Assembly (NCBI RefSeq): GCF_900182705.1
Contig: NZ_FXTP01000002.1
Location: forward strand, 310,001-374,000
DNA: 64,000 bases
DNA from: Gracilimonas mengyeensis
GTDB taxonomy: Bacteria; Bacteroidota; Rhodothermia; Balneolales; Balneolaceae
Reading direction: 5' to 3'
Made by a program: the position numbers and the translations under genes. Position 1 is the first letter of the stretch. Every line of letters starts with the position of its first letter. Below the pieces are notes generated by a model. It saw only the letters and a program-made list of their open reading frames with translations, searched no databases and was not told the origin of the DNA. Shown piece by piece: positions 8,581 to 17,767 of the stretch.

Positions 8581-9297
8581 ATGCAAACCATTCCCGCTAT
8601 CGATCTTCTCAACGGACAGGCTGTTCGCCTTCACAAAGGTTCTTATGAAGAAGTTACGGTGTATGATAAATCGCCGATAAATCAGGCTCGAAAATTTAAG
8701 GAAGCAGGGTTTGAGCATATCCATGTGGTGGATTTGAATGGAGCAAAAGAAGGGGAATTTATCAACCTCCCGCATATTAAGGAGATTATCGATGAGCTGG
8801 ATATTTCGGTACAAACAGGCGGGGGAATTCGCACCTTTGACGATGTGGAGATGCTGCTGGATGCCGGGCTATCGAAGGTGATTTGCAGCTCTATGGCCAT
8901 CAAAAATGAAGAAGACTGGCTGCATTCACTTCAGCAATATCCCGAGCATATGATTTTGGGCATGGATTTGAAAGATGGGAAAATAGCGTATTCCGGTTGG
9001 TTGGAGACGGCAGAAGAGTCGGTAGAATCTTTCTTGAGCCGGATGATTGACGAGGGACTTCAGGAAGTGCTTTGTACCGATATCTCCAAAGATGGCACGC
9101 TGGCCGGGCCCAATTTCGATTTATATCATGATCTGCATAGAAGCTTTCCTAAGGTACGGTTGATTGCTTCCGGCGGGGTGTCTTCCCTGGAAGATCTGGA
9201 GACGCTGGATGAGGCGGATATCGATGCTGTGGTAATTGGGAAGGCGTATTATGAGGGGCGTATGAGCCTGGAGCAAATGGCTGGTTTTAACCGCTAA
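8581..9297 (+). CDS. HisA, phosphoribosylformimino-AICAR phosphate isomerase
   Basis: A 238-residue TIM-barrel enzyme that isomerises ProFAR to PRFAR in histidine biosynthesis (EC 5.3.1.16). The general acid/base pair Asp8 (PAIDL) and Asp129 (GMDLKDG) is present. So are the phosphate-binding GGGIRT (80-85) and ASGGV (196-200) turns and the HisA-typical TDISKDGTLAGPN (166-178), which separates it from HisF. No other his gene is adjacent, so it is away from a his operon. Its stop codon lies within AACCGCTAAGGCGCAAAG (from 9288), which is also one arm of the repeat at 33117-33324. The repeat sequence therefore overlaps the last codons. Confidence 0.93.
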   Translation: MQTIPAIDLLNGQAVRLHKGSYEEVTVYDKSPINQARKFKEAGFEHIHVVDLNGAKEGEFINLPHIKEIIDELDISVQTGGGIRTFDDVEMLLDAGLSKVICSSMAIKNEEDWLHSLQQYPEHMILGMDLKDGKIAYSGWLETAEESVESFLSRMIDEGLQEVLCTDISKDGTLAGPNFDLYHDLHRSFPKVRLIASGGVSSLEDLETLDEADIDAVVIGKAYYEGRMSLEQMAGFNR

Positions 9298-9366
9298 GGC
9301 GCAAAGGGTTGTTGTTTTGTGTTATATCCCTTTGGTTTCGAGCTAATCAGGGTTGAATATATGCAA

Positions 9367-9389
9367 TTGGTCCAAGCGGGACGCTTGAA
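9367..9389 (+). repeat. 23-bp dispersed repeat (second copy 25032-25054)
   Basis: The same 23 bases occur at 25032-25054 after the carbamoyltransferase gene. The core is the small hairpin CAAGCG-GGA-CGCTTG. Both copies lie just downstream of a + strand gene. Confidence 0.7.
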
Positions 9390-9436
9390 TCAGTATGTAG
9401 GGAGAGTATCTTCTGTAGATGGAGTGTTTTTTAGTG

Positions 9437-10540
9437 CTATTCACTTTTCAGAAGCTGATGAGCGAACCAGAGCAGAGGAGCTTGCCCGTGCAAATCTCCG
9501 GTTACGGTAGGCCGATCCAGGTAGTATTGAATGTTATCGCTTTGACCGGTGCCCACACAAATATCGGTCAGGCGTCCGTATTCATTTACTTTGTCTGCCA
9601 GCGCCAGCCATGCTTTTTGGTATGATTCTGTATAGCGGGGATCGGAGAGTATGCCTTCATCCTCGCCTACTTTAATGGCATAGCCAAACATGGCTGTTCC
9701 GGAGGACTCTTTCCAGGAATCTTCGTTATCAATCAGTTGCCGCCACATGCCATCATTGGCCTGGTACCGGAGCAACGATTCCATCATGGTGGTGTAGCTT
9801 TCAATGATGTTGGTATAATGGGGATTGCCTTCCGGTATCACCGTAACCATTTCAGCCAGGGCGGCAGCCATCCAGCCATTTCCTCTTCCCCAGAAAAAAG
9901 GTGCATCCGGGCCGTGATAAAACAACCCATTGGGCCGTTGCAGCTTTTCGAGGTAATCATTCATCTGCAGGGCGGCACGGTTTAGGTAAACTGTATCGCC
10001 GGTAACTTTATAGGCTTTTTTCTGGATGATGCCGATCATGAACATATCATCAATCCAGTAGCGGGTTTGGTTGGTAATTCCGTTGGGTTGAGGATCATCC
10101 CATTGAAGGTCTGCCATGGTAACGCCCATTTTTTTATAGGCTTCATTGCCATTCCACTGGTAAAATTCAATGGGCAGTACGCCAATAACGTTTGCATCCA
10201 CATGGTCCGCAGGGAGCGAATCAAAATCATCCAGAATATGCTGATACCGTTCTTTAAGTAAGTAAATCCGAGAGGTATCCCCGAGAACAGCCGCAAGTTC
10301 GATGGCTCCCATGCCGGCGATGGCCTCGGCGTAATGCACCGTGCTGAGGAAGTCGGTTTCGTAGCGCATAATTTCATCCCGGGATAACAAATCATCGATG
10401 GCCATCAGACCAATCTGTGAAGGAGAGCTTTCTTCATCCCAAAAAGTATCTGATTCTGTAGCCTGATGACAGGATGTTAATCCCATCAGAATGATGATGA
10501 AAGCAAAAGGAAAGCTGAAGCCTGTGTTGTTTTGATGCAT
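9437..10540 (-). CDS. GH105/GH88-like unsaturated glucuronyl or rhamnogalacturonyl hydrolase, lipoprotein
   Basis: The protein has a lipoprotein signal peptide (hydrophobic core, lipobox LTSC near residues 21-24) and then the (alpha/alpha)6-barrel of the GH88/GH105 clan. Recognisable pieces are WIDDMFM (about 162-168), which holds the acidic pair used for catalysis in YteR-type enzymes, and FWGRGNGW (about 206-213). The family removes the 4,5-unsaturated uronic acid left by polysaccharide lyases acting on pectin, ulvan or related glycans. ATG at 10540 is preferred over an in-frame TTG three codons upstream. It is transcribed in the same direction as the GH31 and GH65-like genes, and the three together suggest one acidic polysaccharide target. 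No polysaccharide lyase is visible in the window. Confidence 0.87.
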   Translation of the reverse strand: MHQNNTGFSFPFAFIIILMGLTSCHQATESDTFWDEESSPSQIGLMAIDDLLSRDEIMRYETDFLSTVHYAEAIAGMGAIELAAVLGDTSRIYLLKERYQHILDDFDSLPADHVDANVIGVLPIEFYQWNGNEAYKKMGVTMADLQWDDPQPNGITNQTRYWIDDMFMIGIIQKKAYKVTGDTVYLNRAALQMNDYLEKLQRPNGLFYHGPDAPFFWGRGNGWMAAALAEMVTVIPEGNPHYTNIIESYTTMMESLLRYQANDGMWRQLIDNEDSWKESSGTAMFGYAIKVGEDEGILSDPRYTESYQKAWLALADKVNEYGRLTDICVGTGQSDNIQYYLDRPTVTGDLHGQAPLLWFAHQLLKSE

Positions 10541-10676
10541 CGCCAGCAAATTGGTGTTTGTTGTAATTCACAGAAGATGTAAATGAACAACCATAAAAAC
10601 ACCTGAAATTTTGAAAGATGCATCGGGGCAAAATATAGTTTCACTATGTTACTAAGACACCCACAAAACAATTTCA

Positions 10677-10724
10677 AAATAAAAATCCCGCCGGCAGAAA
10701 AGAGAACTTCTCCACGGACGGGAT
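10677..10724 (-). terminator. Rho-independent terminator after the small barrel gene
   Basis: On the minus strand ATCCCGTCCG pairs with CGGCGGGAT across a ~20-nt loop and is followed by TTTTTATTTT. It lies just beyond the stop of the gene at 10749-11330 and separates it from the GH105 gene. Confidence 0.75.
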
Positions 10725-10748
10725 CCTCATGGGATGAAAGTGGTGTGC

Positions 10749-11330
10749 TTAATTCAGGTATATTCGAGCACCAAAAGTGAGTGCTTCAAGGTATTCCGCT
10801 TCATCATTTACGGGAATATTGCCCTCCAGCATCAAATCTACCGGTGCGTCATTCAGGTGAATATCGATGCCAACCGGAACCAGCAACGCATGATAAGTAA
10901 CGTTGTCAGTGAAAAGTGGCTGGTAGTTAAAACCCGTGTAAAGGCTTACCGGGTGGATATCTTTACTGATATTCACGCCGGTCTTCAGGCCTAAGTCGCC
11001 ATAGGTGTAGATACCTCCCAGAAGAGCTACCGATAATGAACTGGTGGGTTCTGAAGCAACATTGGCTTCAAAATGACCGCCAAAGTAAATCTCATCGTCC
11101 ATAAACCCGAGCTTGGCATGACCGGTGAGATCATTGCTAAAACCATAGGCTCCTCGGGTAATGAACATAAAATCATCCTGAGCGGTAAGCATTACCGGCT
11201 GTATCCCTACAGCAAATGTACCTTGTTCAAGGGTTTTGGCATTGGAGAAAAAACCATCTTGTGCTTTTAACGTTTGTGTTCCAAAAAAACAGAATAGGCT
11301 TAGTAGCGTAAGTATTAGTGACTTCTTCAT
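10749..11330 (-). CDS. Small secreted outer-membrane barrel-like protein, unknown function
   Basis: A 193-residue protein with a clean signal peptide (MKKSLILTLLSLFCFFGTQT..AQ). The rest is short alternating strands rich in Gly and aromatics (for example LLGGIYTYGDLGLKTGVNIS), ending IYLN, as in small outer-membrane barrels. I do not recognise a named family. ATG at 11330 is chosen because it begins directly with the signal peptide; the frame extends 10 codons further. It lies between GH105 and GH31 on the same strand but has its own terminator, so a link to glycan use is only positional. Confidence 0.7.
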   Translation of the reverse strand: MKKSLILTLLSLFCFFGTQTLKAQDGFFSNAKTLEQGTFAVGIQPVMLTAQDDFMFITRGAYGFSNDLTGHAKLGFMDDEIYFGGHFEANVASEPTSSLSVALLGGIYTYGDLGLKTGVNISKDIHPVSLYTGFNYQPLFTDNVTYHALLVPVGIDIHLNDAPVDLMLEGNIPVNDEAEYLEALTFGARIYLN

Positions 11331-11516
11331 TATGGGTGATGTTTTTTTATTCACATTCACCCTTTAGATGGTATCCGGCGGAAGTATGTTCCCGATTTTA
11401 ATGGGTATTAGGTTTGATGATGTTTATGCGGTGTGATAAATATCTACGGTGCATCCATTCGGCGATATTCTCAGCATCCTCTCAAAGCCATCATTATTGG
11501 TATCATCTTTTGGCGT

Positions 11517-13802
11517 TTATTGCTTTACTATAACCTCAATGTCTGAACCGGCATTAATCTCAACAGAAACAGTTTTTTGGTCATCATTATACTGAAATTC
11601 AACTGGTTCGCCATTCACAGTGATATTTTGAGGTTCAGAATCAAGTCTTACGATAGCATGGCTGTCGGCCGCTAAAGCCTCACTGTTAAACTGTATAGAT
11701 AAGTCAGACCGGCTTAACTTCATTACTTTTTCCTGGTCATCATCCAGGTAATCCACATAAGTAAATGAGGTGGTTTGGCCAGGCTCACCGGGAAATAAGT
11801 GAATAGTTAGTGATTCATTGCCCTCCAGATTTCCCCGCCAGTTTTTGGAATTTCCCCGGTAAATATCGCCTGTTAAGTAGATAGAATTGGCTTTAACAAA
11901 GATGGGGATTTCCTGAAGTGAAACTTTTTTAGTGATGGTTTGTCTCCCTTCCATTTTGGTGGATAGATCGTGATAATCATACCATGTTCCTTCGGGTAGA
12001 TAAACTTCACGGCTGTTATTTGGGGAAAAGAGAGGTGCTACCAAAAAGGCATCCCCGAAAATATATTGATTCCACATTTCGTAGGTGGTTTCATCATCGG
12101 GATACATATAAGTCATAGGTTTCATTAACACGCCGTTTTGATCGGAAGTGTTGGCCAGCGAATAAGCATAGGGTAGCATAGCCATCCGCAGCTCGGTGAC
12201 ATCTCTGAATACATCCTGCAATTGCTGAGAATACTGCCAGGGTGCGCGGTCTTTTCCGCTGCCGCCCATGCCATCAATCTTGATTTCAAACATACCATTC
12301 CAAACGCTCCACTGCAGCCAGCGGATGTAGAGCTGCTCATCAATAAATCCATCACCCAGGTAGCCGCCCGTATCGTTGCCCCAAACCGGGAAGCCCATGA
12401 AGCCAGCGCGCATGGCATTGGCCATATTCCCCGACATCCCCTGCCAATTGGGGCGTACATCCCCACCCCAAATAGCACTTAAATAAGGCTGTGAGCGATG
12501 ATAAGCAGCCCGGGCAAAATTAAACTGATCGTCGCCATGAGACTTTTCCAGAAACTTATCAATCACTTTGGCATAGAGGTACACATATTTATTCCGGGTT
12601 TCGGATTGGGGAACTTCATCATACCAAACGGCAGTCATTGGGAAATTTTCGTCGGCACGGTCCATCTTGTGACCTTTTACTCCCACGCGATACTGCCATT
12701 CCATGCGGCGTTCAAATTCGGCCAGGGCTTCGGGATGGGTGAGATCGATGTAGCCCACATCACCGGGCAGCAATCCGGGAAAATAGGGATCGCCAAAAGT
12801 AAGCGAACCGACCCAGCTCATAAATTCCATCCCATATTTATCATTGATGATCCCAATCCATTCCTCTGGATTTGCAAACTTCTCATTGAAATCCATCTTT
12901 GACCACTCATGCGTACCGTTGCTATATGGACGATCTACAAAGGTGGCCGTAAGCGGTATTTTCATGTCGGTGAATTTCTCCAGGTCTTTCAGAATCTCCT
13001 GGCTGCCACCTGCGCGGGTACTGTCGCCTCCGTTATCATCCCGCCAAACCACCGGACCTACGGCCCATATCGGGACTGACTTCGGCTCTCCAATCACCCC
13101 AAAATACTCTCGGTGGATCACATCACCGGTTGGGCCGTAGAACAAATACCAGTCCAGCGAGTCGGTTTGGTGGTAAATTTCGGTGGCGCCGTCTTTGGCA
13201 AACTGATACTGACCCCGGGCAAAGGTATCAAAAAAACTGCCGTAGCCGTTGCTGCTCATAAAGAAGGCGGAGTAGGCTGATGCGTAATTCTCCGCATAGT
13301 TTTCTTCGCCTTTGTGATGCACATCCACATCTATGGTTTCTCCCCGCAGGTCTGGACTTTTGCGGTTCCCTGGATATAGTTTCTCAATCAACCCAAAATA
13401 ATGCTCGTCCAGCTCCCGCATTTTTATGGTGATGTGATTGAAGGTCTCGTGCCCGGCTTCAAAGTGAAATGTCTGCCCGGTATGACTCAGGGTAAGCTCA
13501 ATTTCTTCCGGAAAGTTCTCGTGATAGCCATCAGAATCCTGTAAAGCCAAGTTTATAATGAGCTGGTTTTCTCCGTTTCCTTGTTCAATTCCGGTGATTT
13601 CTGTAGGAACAAAATTGAACTGAAATCCTTCCACATGGGCAAAGGTCTCGTTATTATAGGCCAGACGAATACCTTCACTTTCATCAACAAAAACCTGGAA
13701 ATTCCCTTGCTCCAGAACAGGTTGAGCATGGATAGTAATCATACCAATGATGAACAAAATCAGTGTAAGAAGGGGACGGAATGTTCTTGGGGTGATCTTC
13801 AT
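11517..13802 (-). CDS. Secreted glycoside hydrolase family 31 (alpha-glycosidase)
   Basis: A 761-residue protein with an N-terminal signal peptide ending near IHAQ (about 27). It has a beta-sandwich N-domain, a catalytic barrel and a C-terminal beta domain in the usual GH31 order. The nucleophile region reads HKMDRADE (Asp381) and the acid/base region WGGDVRPNW (Asp448), followed by WGNDTGGY (474-481). GH31 enzymes remove alpha-linked glucose, xylose or galactose. The KMDRADE variant is not the plain alpha-glucosidase form, so I do not assign a substrate. It is transcribed in line with the GH65-like gene upstream and points towards the GH105 gene. Confidence 0.9.
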   Translation of the reverse strand: MKITPRTFRPLLTLILFIIGMITIHAQPVLEQGNFQVFVDESEGIRLAYNNETFAHVEGFQFNFVPTEITGIEQGNGENQLIINLALQDSDGYHENFPEEIELTLSHTGQTFHFEAGHETFNHITIKMRELDEHYFGLIEKLYPGNRKSPDLRGETIDVDVHHKGEENYAENYASAYSAFFMSSNGYGSFFDTFARGQYQFAKDGATEIYHQTDSLDWYLFYGPTGDVIHREYFGVIGEPKSVPIWAVGPVVWRDDNGGDSTRAGGSQEILKDLEKFTDMKIPLTATFVDRPYSNGTHEWSKMDFNEKFANPEEWIGIINDKYGMEFMSWVGSLTFGDPYFPGLLPGDVGYIDLTHPEALAEFERRMEWQYRVGVKGHKMDRADENFPMTAVWYDEVPQSETRNKYVYLYAKVIDKFLEKSHGDDQFNFARAAYHRSQPYLSAIWGGDVRPNWQGMSGNMANAMRAGFMGFPVWGNDTGGYLGDGFIDEQLYIRWLQWSVWNGMFEIKIDGMGGSGKDRAPWQYSQQLQDVFRDVTELRMAMLPYAYSLANTSDQNGVLMKPMTYMYPDDETTYEMWNQYIFGDAFLVAPLFSPNNSREVYLPEGTWYDYHDLSTKMEGRQTITKKVSLQEIPIFVKANSIYLTGDIYRGNSKNWRGNLEGNESLTIHLFPGEPGQTTSFTYVDYLDDDQEKVMKLSRSDLSIQFNSEALAADSHAIVRLDSEPQNITVNGEPVEFQYNDDQKTVSVEINAGSDIEVIVKQ

Positions 13803-13934
13803 GGTTGGTTATTGGTGTGAATAAGGTGATAGGTAAATAAGTGGTTAGAGTATGAGGTGCTGCAATAGAGGCATTTTTAAAGCCTGGCTCATTTTTTAAA
13901 ACTTTGCGTTCTTCGCGTCCTCCGCGCTAAAAAA

Positions 13935-16067
13935 TTATGGCAGGGGATGAAGGTTTTCGTATTTCACTACCCAGCTACCATCTTGGGGAAAGCCGGGGGC
14001 ATGAATATCAGGAGCGCCTTCCCAGCCGGCGGCCATCATGGCTACGGCCGTTAGTAAGCCCCCATTTCCGGGCAGGTAAATGGTCAGGTTTTCATCCTGA
14101 TAATTATGCCCGTTGTTCAAATAACGGTTTTTTTGGACGTCCATCAGCAGGGCATTAATGGCGGTTTCGGGTTCTCCAAGCCGGGCAGCATTCATGGCCG
14201 TCATGGGGTAGTCCCAGCCCCAGGTGTCACTCCAGTCCCAGCTTTGCATCACTTGCTCCAGCGTGGCCCGCATCATATCCTGGTCCACATTTTGTGTAGG
14301 TAACATACCAAATACGCCCAACACGGAGGGGTGGTCAGTCCGGTGTCGTTCATCCTGGAAAGTGTTCATGGCATTTTCGGCATTTTGGTAGTAGCCGTTA
14401 TTTTGGGGCAGGGGGGATAAATGGTTCAACACCTTTGCCCAGGTTGAATCAGGGGCTTCTCCCAGTCGCTCTTTCCATTTCATTGCGGTCTGAAGACCAA
14501 ATTGCCAGTAGGCCACTTCGAAAGCGGGGTTGACGGCCTCTTCCGGTTCATAGCGTTCCTGTGCCGGAATGAGTGGTGGGCCCAACATATATCGGCCTTT
14601 GGTAGAATCGAAATGGGCGTAAGAGGCCATGAAATCAGCCGTTTCAAATACAATGTCTTTGTATTCATTCAGAATAGATTCATCATCGTAATATTGGTAT
14701 AAAAGCTCTGCATAATAAATGGGATTGGGCTGCTGCCAAATCAAAAACACGCCGATGGTTGACGGACTTTCGGCACCCCGGTAATCGGTCATTTTGGGCC
14801 AGCGGACGCCCTCATAACCCTGACGTTTGGCTTTAGTTCGGGCAGCTGGCAGAATGTCGGTGTAATAATCCAGACTTTTTTCAAATAGTTCGGGCTTATC
14901 CCAAAGCACATAATGCACGCCGTGCCACCAGTGCATTTCCAGGTGAAATTTGCCGTACCAGCTGTTGTAAGTCAGGCCTGTTTCGGCGGGTGGAAGTGAC
15001 CCTGAGGTTTGAATGGCGGTTAAATAGCGGGAAAGTACGATACGGCGTTCCAGCTCATGTGCACGCGGGTCGGTACTCTCGGAGAGATCGATGGCGCCTC
15101 CGGTTTCCCAGAAGTTTTTCCAGTGCGTTTTGGATGCTGCCAGTACTTCTTCAGCCGGCTGGGGGTTCGTATCCGGTTCATCCCGCGAAAAACGTGCGCT
15201 GAAACTGAACAAGCTATCTGATTGGATATCTAAAATAAATGAGTGGCTTTCGGTTTGCTGAATTACAGCCTCGCCCTGCCATGTAAGTTGCACAAAATAT
15301 CGCGTGGTGTCGAGATCACGGCGAATAAGGGCTGAGTGGTTGTCCTGTGAAACTAGCGTGGAAGTGTGTGCTTCTGGTTGATCCCACACCGCCGTTTTTT
15401 TACCCCAGGATTGGGAACCATAGGGGAAATCCAGGCGGATGTCGAGATTACCGGATCCGAGGAGTGGGGAAGTTATTGTGGCAGCAAGTTGATCTTCCTG
15501 TGGGTGAACCGCGGTCTGAACCGACACGCTTTCATCCAAAACAGAAAAATTACTTTTAATAATGCCTTCCCAAATATCTGCTTCCTGGTCGATATGAGTC
15601 AATTCAGAAAGTGGCACATCTTTTCCGTTATCATTCTTAATACTAAACCCGATTTGCCCCAAATGCAGCCGGTGCGGGTTGGCACGCAGCCATTGTCCGG
15701 CTTCACTATTTTGATGGTAGGCGTAAGAGACCGGGCGGCCGTAGGTATCATAATCCTTTAGGGTTTGCTCAAAGCGATAGCCCTCAGTGTTGGGAACCGA
15801 ATGCCAACCCCATTGTGCCAGGGTGCCCAAGGGAATGAACTCTTCGTAATAATCCGGGAAGGTTTGAAGTCCGGTTATATCTACGGTGTAGGCAAACGCA
15901 CCATTTCCTACGGTAAAAGGGGAGAGGGAATCTGACTGGCTGAGTGTCGGAATATGCCTTTGAACCAATGCGCGCCGGTCAATGGGTTTTTGATGGTCAG
16001 GGTTGAAGTTACAGGAGAGAATAAAAAAACTGGATACCACGAAAATGGCCAAGACTAGACTTTTCAT
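13935..16067 (-). CDS. Lipoprotein six-hairpin glycosidase-like protein (GH65-like)
   Basis: A 710-residue lipoprotein (lipobox FILSC, Cys19). The N-terminal half is beta-rich. The second half looks like an (alpha/alpha)6 barrel, with WYGKFHLEMHWWHGVHYVLW, the stretch ESPSTIGVFLIWQQPNPIYY, and VNPAFEVAYWQFG, where Glu is a candidate general acid. This layout resembles the GH65/GH95-type six-hairpin clan, but I cannot place it in one family. It would act at the cell surface or in the periplasm. It is the most upstream gene of the glycan cluster. Its stop lies about 20 bp from a GCG-rich repeat-like stretch at 13905-13929. Confidence 0.72.
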   Translation of the reverse strand: MKSLVLAIFVVSSFFILSCNFNPDHQKPIDRRALVQRHIPTLSQSDSLSPFTVGNGAFAYTVDITGLQTFPDYYEEFIPLGTLAQWGWHSVPNTEGYRFEQTLKDYDTYGRPVSYAYHQNSEAGQWLRANPHRLHLGQIGFSIKNDNGKDVPLSELTHIDQEADIWEGIIKSNFSVLDESVSVQTAVHPQEDQLAATITSPLLGSGNLDIRLDFPYGSQSWGKKTAVWDQPEAHTSTLVSQDNHSALIRRDLDTTRYFVQLTWQGEAVIQQTESHSFILDIQSDSLFSFSARFSRDEPDTNPQPAEEVLAASKTHWKNFWETGGAIDLSESTDPRAHELERRIVLSRYLTAIQTSGSLPPAETGLTYNSWYGKFHLEMHWWHGVHYVLWDKPELFEKSLDYYTDILPAARTKAKRQGYEGVRWPKMTDYRGAESPSTIGVFLIWQQPNPIYYAELLYQYYDDESILNEYKDIVFETADFMASYAHFDSTKGRYMLGPPLIPAQERYEPEEAVNPAFEVAYWQFGLQTAMKWKERLGEAPDSTWAKVLNHLSPLPQNNGYYQNAENAMNTFQDERHRTDHPSVLGVFGMLPTQNVDQDMMRATLEQVMQSWDWSDTWGWDYPMTAMNAARLGEPETAINALLMDVQKNRYLNNGHNYQDENLTIYLPGNGGLLTAVAMMAAGWEGAPDIHAPGFPQDGSWVVKYENLHPLP

Positions 16068-16205
16068 AACCCGTATTTTGAGAAAATTTCAAGTCCATGA
16101 ATTTGTATAGAATATGCTAATTAAGCAAAATTAGAAGTCAGGAGTAGTTGCACATATTTTCTTTTGGGATGCTTGATGGGATCATGCTTTAGTGCCCACT
16201 TTTTT

Positions 16206-16332
16206 ACCACGAAGTCACAAGGGCACTAAGGTTCACGAAGTTTGATGTTTATCTACTTTGTGCTGCTTAATGTCTTCGTGGCCTTCTTTTAGCCACGAAA
16301 TCATAAAGGCACAAGGGGCACAAAGCTTGATG
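16206..16332. repeat. Palindromic repeat with CCACGAAG arms
   Basis: CCACGAAG at about 16207-16214 pairs with CTTCGTGG at about 16274-16281. A further copy, AGCCACGAAA.. ending GGCACAAAG, follows at about 16291-16325. It fills the gap between the GH65-like start region and the lipase stop, together with about 130 bp of AT-rich sequence at 16070-16200 in which I see nothing else. Confidence 0.65.
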
Positions 16333-16333
16333 A

Positions 16334-17185
16334 TCAATGTCCGCTTTCTGCCAATCTCTCTAAAACCTGCTGCCAGAATTGCTGGTAGATTCTGTCGCTT
16401 TCCTTATTCATCTGTACATGCATTTGCGCCAGGTGAGAGAGGGGTACTGTTTCAATGTGTGTTCCCCAGTGGGCACTTTCAATGGATACAAAAGCATCGT
16501 TAGGCCCCTCTTTGTCATAGATGTGATTATTCTGGAATTTATACATCGGGTTTAAAGAGTACTCGGTTCCTTTGCCTACCGCAGCGCTGTATGAGTAATA
16601 GGCTACTCCGTCCTTATCGGGTGTTTCCGGGTTAAAAATATTTGTGATAAAAGCACAGGTGAGTTGTTCCAGAGAGCCCAGTGCATCACTTTTTGTTTTG
16701 GGATACATGTTATCACCAAACCAGTCGAACATCTCGCCTAATTTTTCAGTGACTTGATCCGGGGCTTTTAATACCAAATCAGCCAGGCTGGAGCCATGAT
16801 GAGGAGTGGCGAGGGTAGTAAGGCTATCCACTTTGTCTGCAATATCCAGTTTGGACAGGGCATAGCGCATGTCTAAGCCACCCATGCTGTGGGCAATTAC
16901 ATTTACTTTTTCGCAACCGTACTTTTCACAAAATTGATTAATCAAACGCACCCAATTTTTTGCTCTGGTTTCGATGCGGGCGTAGGGCACAATGTTAGGA
17001 GCAATGGCTGGTACCCCGTGGCTGCGCACTTTCATGCAGGGATCGTGCATGGGACCCGATTTTATCATCCCGCCAATAGCACCGTAACCATGACACATAA
17101 ACACCGGATATTTTAATTTTACAAGATCAGGTTGAGGAAATTCACGCAACTCAAATCGTTTTAACAGTTTCTTTCGCTCAGCCAT
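16334..17185 (-). CDS. Triacylglycerol lipase-like alpha/beta hydrolase
   Basis: A 283-residue alpha/beta-hydrolase of the bacterial lipase type. The oxyanion-hole motif is MCHGYG (31-35). The nucleophile elbow is AHSMGG with Ser100; Ala replaces the first Gly of GxSxG, which some lipases tolerate. ATPHHGSSLAD follows (126-136). Late residues GPNDAF and HWGTH..PLSHLAQ carry candidate catalytic Asp and His. It has no signal peptide of its own. It overlaps the upstream membrane-protein gene by 8 bp, so the pair is translationally coupled and the partner may help its location or folding. Confidence 0.85.
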   Translation of the reverse strand: MAERKKLLKRFELREFPQPDLVKLKYPVFMCHGYGAIGGMIKSGPMHDPCMKVRSHGVPAIAPNIVPYARIETRAKNWVRLINQFCEKYGCEKVNVIAHSMGGLDMRYALSKLDIADKVDSLTTLATPHHGSSLADLVLKAPDQVTEKLGEMFDWFGDNMYPKTKSDALGSLEQLTCAFITNIFNPETPDKDGVAYYSYSAAVGKGTEYSLNPMYKFQNNHIYDKEGPNDAFVSIESAHWGTHIETVPLSHLAQMHVQMNKESDRIYQQFWQQVLERLAESGH

Positions 17186-17666
17186 TGGATGGTCCCCCGG
17201 TTTGGGTAGTGTCGAGATCAGTATCGGTCATAAGCCGGATAATGCGCTGTACAGAATCATGGTAATACACATAAATATCCATATCGCGTTCGGGAAAGTG
17301 CATCTCAGCAGGGGTTTCTGCACCGTATTTATGCAGTTGTTTGTGAAGATTGATGTGGAATAAAGTTTTAGAAAAGCGGGAAGGAACATCAATTTCATAA
17401 ACTTTACGGTAGAGTCCTGAATCCACTTTTACCTGGTAGGCATAAATTTGCGGGGACCGGATTTGGGTCTGAAATATCTGGTCATTTATCAGCGAGTCTA
17501 AATGTGAAGGACTCTCGATGTAAAGGGCTTTCTTTTCCGGCGCTGAAGCCAGAATGATGCCGCTTATCACACAAGATAAAGCAAGCAGTGCCGTAATAAT
17601 TTTTTTGCCGTTGCTAATTTTCAAATGAAGCAGGTTGGTAAGGTTAATAATGTCATTTACCTTCAA
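17178..17666 (-). CDS. Single-pass membrane protein, unknown function, coupled to lipase
   Basis: A 162-residue protein with one membrane segment (about residues 20-41) and a ~120-residue extracytoplasmic domain containing no Cys. No family is recognised. The gene overlaps the lipase start by 8 bp. A dedicated lipase foldase is an idea from position only: Lif foldases are longer and have motifs I do not see here. Confidence 0.6.
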   Translation of the reverse strand: MKVNDIINLTNLLHLKISNGKKIITALLALSCVISGIILASAPEKKALYIESPSHLDSLINDQIFQTQIRSPQIYAYQVKVDSGLYRKVYEIDVPSRFSKTLFHINLHKQLHKYGAETPAEMHFPERDMDIYVYYHDSVQRIIRLMTDTDLDTTQTGGPSNG

Positions 17667-17767
17667 CCTGAATCTATGAACTTCTGCTGTTAAATAGTAA
17701 ACAGCTTTTCCGGAAAACGAAGGTTCGCATCACTGGAAATTCTAAAGCAGGTGGTTCCAATAAAAAT

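Noticed and set aside
17178-17666. Lipase-specific foldase (Lif)
   Set aside because: Too short, and the RXXFDY(F/C)L(S/T)A foldase motif is not present.
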